This document shows, one piece after another, positions 4,363 to 6,424 of a stretch of 6,424 nucleotides of DNA. Position 1 is the first letter of the stretch; each line of letters opens with the position of its first letter. Source of the stretch: JBJTIF01 sp046094825 (GTDB lineage Bacteria > Actinomycetota > UBA4738 > HRBIN12); NCBI GenBank assembly GCA_046094825.1, contig JBJTIF010000107.1:1-6424 (forward strand), written 5' to 3'. The position numbers and the translations under genes are program-made. The notes beneath the pieces are model-generated. The model saw nothing but the letters and a program-made list of their open reading frames with translations, had not been told where the DNA came from and ran no database searches.

Positions 4363-6382
4363 AGGCGCGCCCGGGCGACCGGCGGCGCGTCCACGCCTTG
4401 TAGCCCTCGAACCACGCGACCCCGAGGACGCCGGCCGCGACCGCGACGCCGAGATCGGACGGGGCGACGGGGCCGAGGTCGAACGCGCGCCGCGCGGCGG
4501 GGACCGCGAGGACGATCGCGAGGATGCCGAGCGCCGCGGCGACGACGACCTTCACCGCGGGGTTGCGCCGCTCGCGGAAGGCCGTGAGCGCGGAGACGCG
4601 CCACGAGCGGTTCACGAGGAGCAGGAGGAGGTTCGTGAGCACGAGCGTCCCGAACGCGAGCGAGCGCACCTCGGGCTCGGGCCGCCCCGCGCCGACCGCC
4701 CAGAGGTAGACGCCGAGGACGGCCGCGAGCGCGCCGACACCCTGGAGGGCCGCGAGGACGAGCCCGCTCCGCCCGAAGAGCGGCGCGCCGGGCTCGCGCG
4801 GTCGTCGGTCCATCACCTCGGGGTCGATCTCCTCGGCCTCGAACACGATCGTGCAGGTCGGATCGATGATGAACTCGAGGAACGCGATCTGGATCGGCAG
4901 GAGCACGAGCGGCCAGTCGGCGACGAAGACGGGCACGAGCGCCATCCCGAAGATCGCGACGTGGACGGCGATGAGGTACGCCATCGCCTTGCGGAGGTTG
5001 TCGAAGATCCCGCGACCGAGCCGGATGCCCGCGACGATCGACGTGAAGTCGTCGTCGGTGATGACGAGCGAGGCGGCCTCGCGCGCGACGTCGGTCCCGC
5101 GCCGGCCGACGGCGATGCCGATGTCCGCGGCCCGCAGCGCGGGCGCGTCGTTCACGCCGTCGCCGGTCATCCCGACGACCTCGTCGTTGCCCTGGAGCGC
5201 GCGGACGATGCGGAGCTTCTGCTGGGGCACGACGCGCGCGAAGATCCGCGCGTCGCGGATGCGCGTCGACAGCGTCGCATCGTCCATCGCGGCGAGCTCG
5301 GGTCCGGTGACGACACCCCCGTCGTGGTCGAGGCCGATCTCGCGCGCGATCGCGAGCGCGGTGCCCGGGTAGTCGCCGGTGATCATCACGACGCGGATCC
5401 CCGCGCGGCGGCACTCGGCGACGGCCTCGGGCACGCCGGGGCGTACCGGGTCCTGGAGCCCCGCGAGCCCGAGGTAGCGGAGGCGGAACCCGCGCGGGTC
5501 CTCCGGCAGGACGTCGCCGGGTGCGTGCTCGGCGCGCGCGACCGCGAGGACGCGGTGCCCGCCCGCGGTCGCGCGCTCGACCTGCGCGGTGAGCACCTCG
5601 GTCCGCGCCGCGTCGAACCCGCAGAGGCGCGCGACCGCCTCGGGGGCCCCCTTCGCCGCGACGACGAGCGGCCCGTCGACGGCGGTGTTCCAGACGTGGA
5701 CGATCGCGAGGAGGTCCTCGGAGAGCGGGTACTCGCGGAGGAGCTCGGGCTCGCCCGCGAGGTGCGCGCTGTCCGCGAGGTGCTCCTCGCCGAGCGAGCG
5801 GAACGCCCGGTCCATCGGGTCGAACGCGTCGATCGGCGACGCGAGGACCGAGGCCTCCGCGAGCTCGCGGAACGCCTCCGGCAGCGGTGCGCCCTCGCCG
5901 ACGCGGTGCGTCTCGCCGTCCGTCACGAGTTCGCGGACGACCATGCTGTTCTGCGTGAGCGTGCCGGTCTTGTCGACGCAGAGGACCGTCGCCGAGCCGA
6001 GCGTCTCGATGACCGGCGAACGCCGCGTGAGGACGTGCTTGCGCGACATCTTCCACGCGCCGAGCGCGAGGAACACCGTGAGGACGACGGGGAACTCCTC
6101 CGGCAGCATCGCCATCGCCGTCGCGATGCCCGCGAGCGCACCCTCGAGCCAGTCGCCGCGCGTGAGCCCGTAGATCACGACGACGGCGACCGCCGCGCCG
6201 AGCCCGAGCACCGCGATGACGCGGACGATGCGGTCGATCTCGCGCTGGAGCCGCGTGCGCTCGGGTTCGATCTCGCGGAGGGAGGCTCCGATCGCGCCGA
6301 GCTGGCTCCGCTCGCCCGTCTCGCGGACGACGGCGATGCCGCGGCCCTTCACGACGAGCGTGCCGGAGAAGACGTAGGGGGT
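4361..6382 (-). CDS. P-type cation-transporting ATPase, N-terminus missing
   Basis: ATP-driven cation pump of the inner membrane, P2-like in layout; 673 codons are visible of perhaps 850-900. Missing are M1, M2 and most of the actuator domain, including TGES. Numbering from the GTG at 6352 (an internal Val): the frame enters at YVFSGTLVVKGRG, M3 is about 43-62, M4 about 72-98 with PEEFP (84-88), the phosphorylated Asp127 sits in DKTGTLTQN, the nucleotide-binding lysine is in KGAPE (234-238), TGD is at 326-328, and the hinge TGDGVNDAP at 396-404. M5 to M10 follow to the end. In M6, FLEFIIDP keeps Asp497 but has Glu493 where SERCA has Asn796 and Ile496 where it has Thr799; M4 has PEEFP instead of PEGLP. 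The pump is thus not a typical Ca2+ ATPase, nor does it have the CPx motif of heavy-metal pumps; the ion is unknown. The TGA at 4361-4363 touches a tandem repeat. Confidence 0.92.
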   Translation of the reverse strand, partial: TPYVFSGTLVVKGRGIAVVRETGERSQLGAIGASLREIEPERTRLQREIDRIVRVIAVLGLGAAVAVVVIYGLTRGDWLEGALAGIATAMAMLPEEFPVVLTVFLALGAWKMSRKHVLTRRSPVIETLGSATVLCVDKTGTLTQNSMVVRELVTDGETHRVGEGAPLPEAFRELAEASVLASPIDAFDPMDRAFRSLGEEHLADSAHLAGEPELLREYPLSEDLLAIVHVWNTAVDGPLVVAAKGAPEAVARLCGFDAARTEVLTAQVERATAGGHRVLAVARAEHAPGDVLPEDPRGFRLRYLGLAGLQDPVRPGVPEAVAECRRAGIRVVMITGDYPGTALAIAREIGLDHDGGVVTGPELAAMDDATLSTRIRDARIFARVVPQQKLRIVRALQGNDEVVGMTGDGVNDAPALRAADIGIAVGRRGTDVAREAASLVITDDDFTSIVAGIRLGRGIFDNLRKAMAYLIAVHVAIFGMALVPVFVADWPLVLLPIQIAFLEFIIDPTCTIVFEAEEIDPEVMDRRPREPGAPLFGRSGLVLAALQGVGALAAVLGVYLWAVGAGRPEPEVRSLAFGTLVLTNLLLLLVNRSWRVSALTAFRERRNPAVKVVVAAALGILAIVLAVPAARRAFDLGPVAPSDLGVAVAAGVLGVAWFEGYKAWTRRRSPGRA

Positions 6383-6383
6383 C

Positions 6384-6424
6384 GGGGGGGGGGGGGGGGG
6401 GGGGGGGGCGGGGGGCGGGCGGGC
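6384..6424. repeat. Poly-G contig end (likely sequencing artefact)
   Basis: A run of 25 G (6384-6408) is followed by G with scattered C to the end. It interrupts the ATPase reading frame, where a conserved actuator-domain sequence should continue. Poly-G running outward from the contig end mirrors the left end and is typical of dark-cycle read tails. Confidence 0.85.

Noticed and set aside
4197..6056. A 619-codon minus-strand open frame overlapping the ATPase gene
   Set aside because: Its translation is Arg/Ala/Pro/Gly-rich without any motif, while the frame beside it carries all P-type ATPase motifs. It stays open only because GC-rich codons rarely give stops.
1..6424. Defence system, mobile element, tRNA or rRNA
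   Set aside because: No transposase, integrase, nuclease, RNA-gene or attachment-site sequence was recognised on either strand.

Overview
The window is about 6.3 kb of very GC-rich bacterial DNA with artefactual poly-G/poly-C at both ends, so it is probably one whole metagenomic contig. Strong G/C at third positions, GTG starts, 1-4 bp gene overlaps, a leaderless-type promoter, and a CysO/CysM/Mec set like that of Mycobacterium tuberculosis point to a high-GC Actinomycetota or a similar high-GC Chloroflexota lineage. The sequence does not decide between them.

Layout. Bases 1-144: a 59-bp flank joined to the rest through a G/C homopolymer fold-back, probably a false join. 145-1269 (+): a PotD-like polyamine-binding ABC transporter protein whose signal peptide is lost. 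1291-1332: a 15-bp perfect hairpin between convergent genes, a likely two-way terminator. Everything else is on the minus strand, read right to left: a P-type ATPase lacking its N-terminus (6382-4361), a Z-DNA-prone 18-bp tandem repeat starting at its stop codon (4362-4263), then mec (4224-3826), a MoeB/MoeZ-type E1 (3826-2993), cysO (2996-2721) and cysM (2714-1767) packed as an operon. After cysM come a promoter (1755-1726), a 23-codon leader ORF ending in two cysteine codons (1716-1645), and a TusA-family gene (1590-1336) with a strong Shine-Dalgarno.

How the genes work together. The four packed genes encode sulfide-independent cysteine synthesis by a ubiquitin-like sulfur carrier. The E1 adenylates the Gly-Gly tail of CysO so that it can be thiocarboxylated. 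CysM transfers that sulfur to O-phosphoserine, giving a CysO-cysteine adduct, and the JAMM peptidase Mec releases cysteine. The E1 stops where MoeZ proteins go on into a rhodanese domain, so sulfur must come from another protein; TusA next door is an obvious candidate. The tusA leader resembles the cysteine-codon attenuators of mycobacteria. The most interesting points are the E1/TusA division of labour, the candidate cysteine-sensing leader, the repeat array between ATPase and mec, and the non-standard ion-site residues of the ATPase. No mobile element, CRISPR, rRNA or tRNA was seen.
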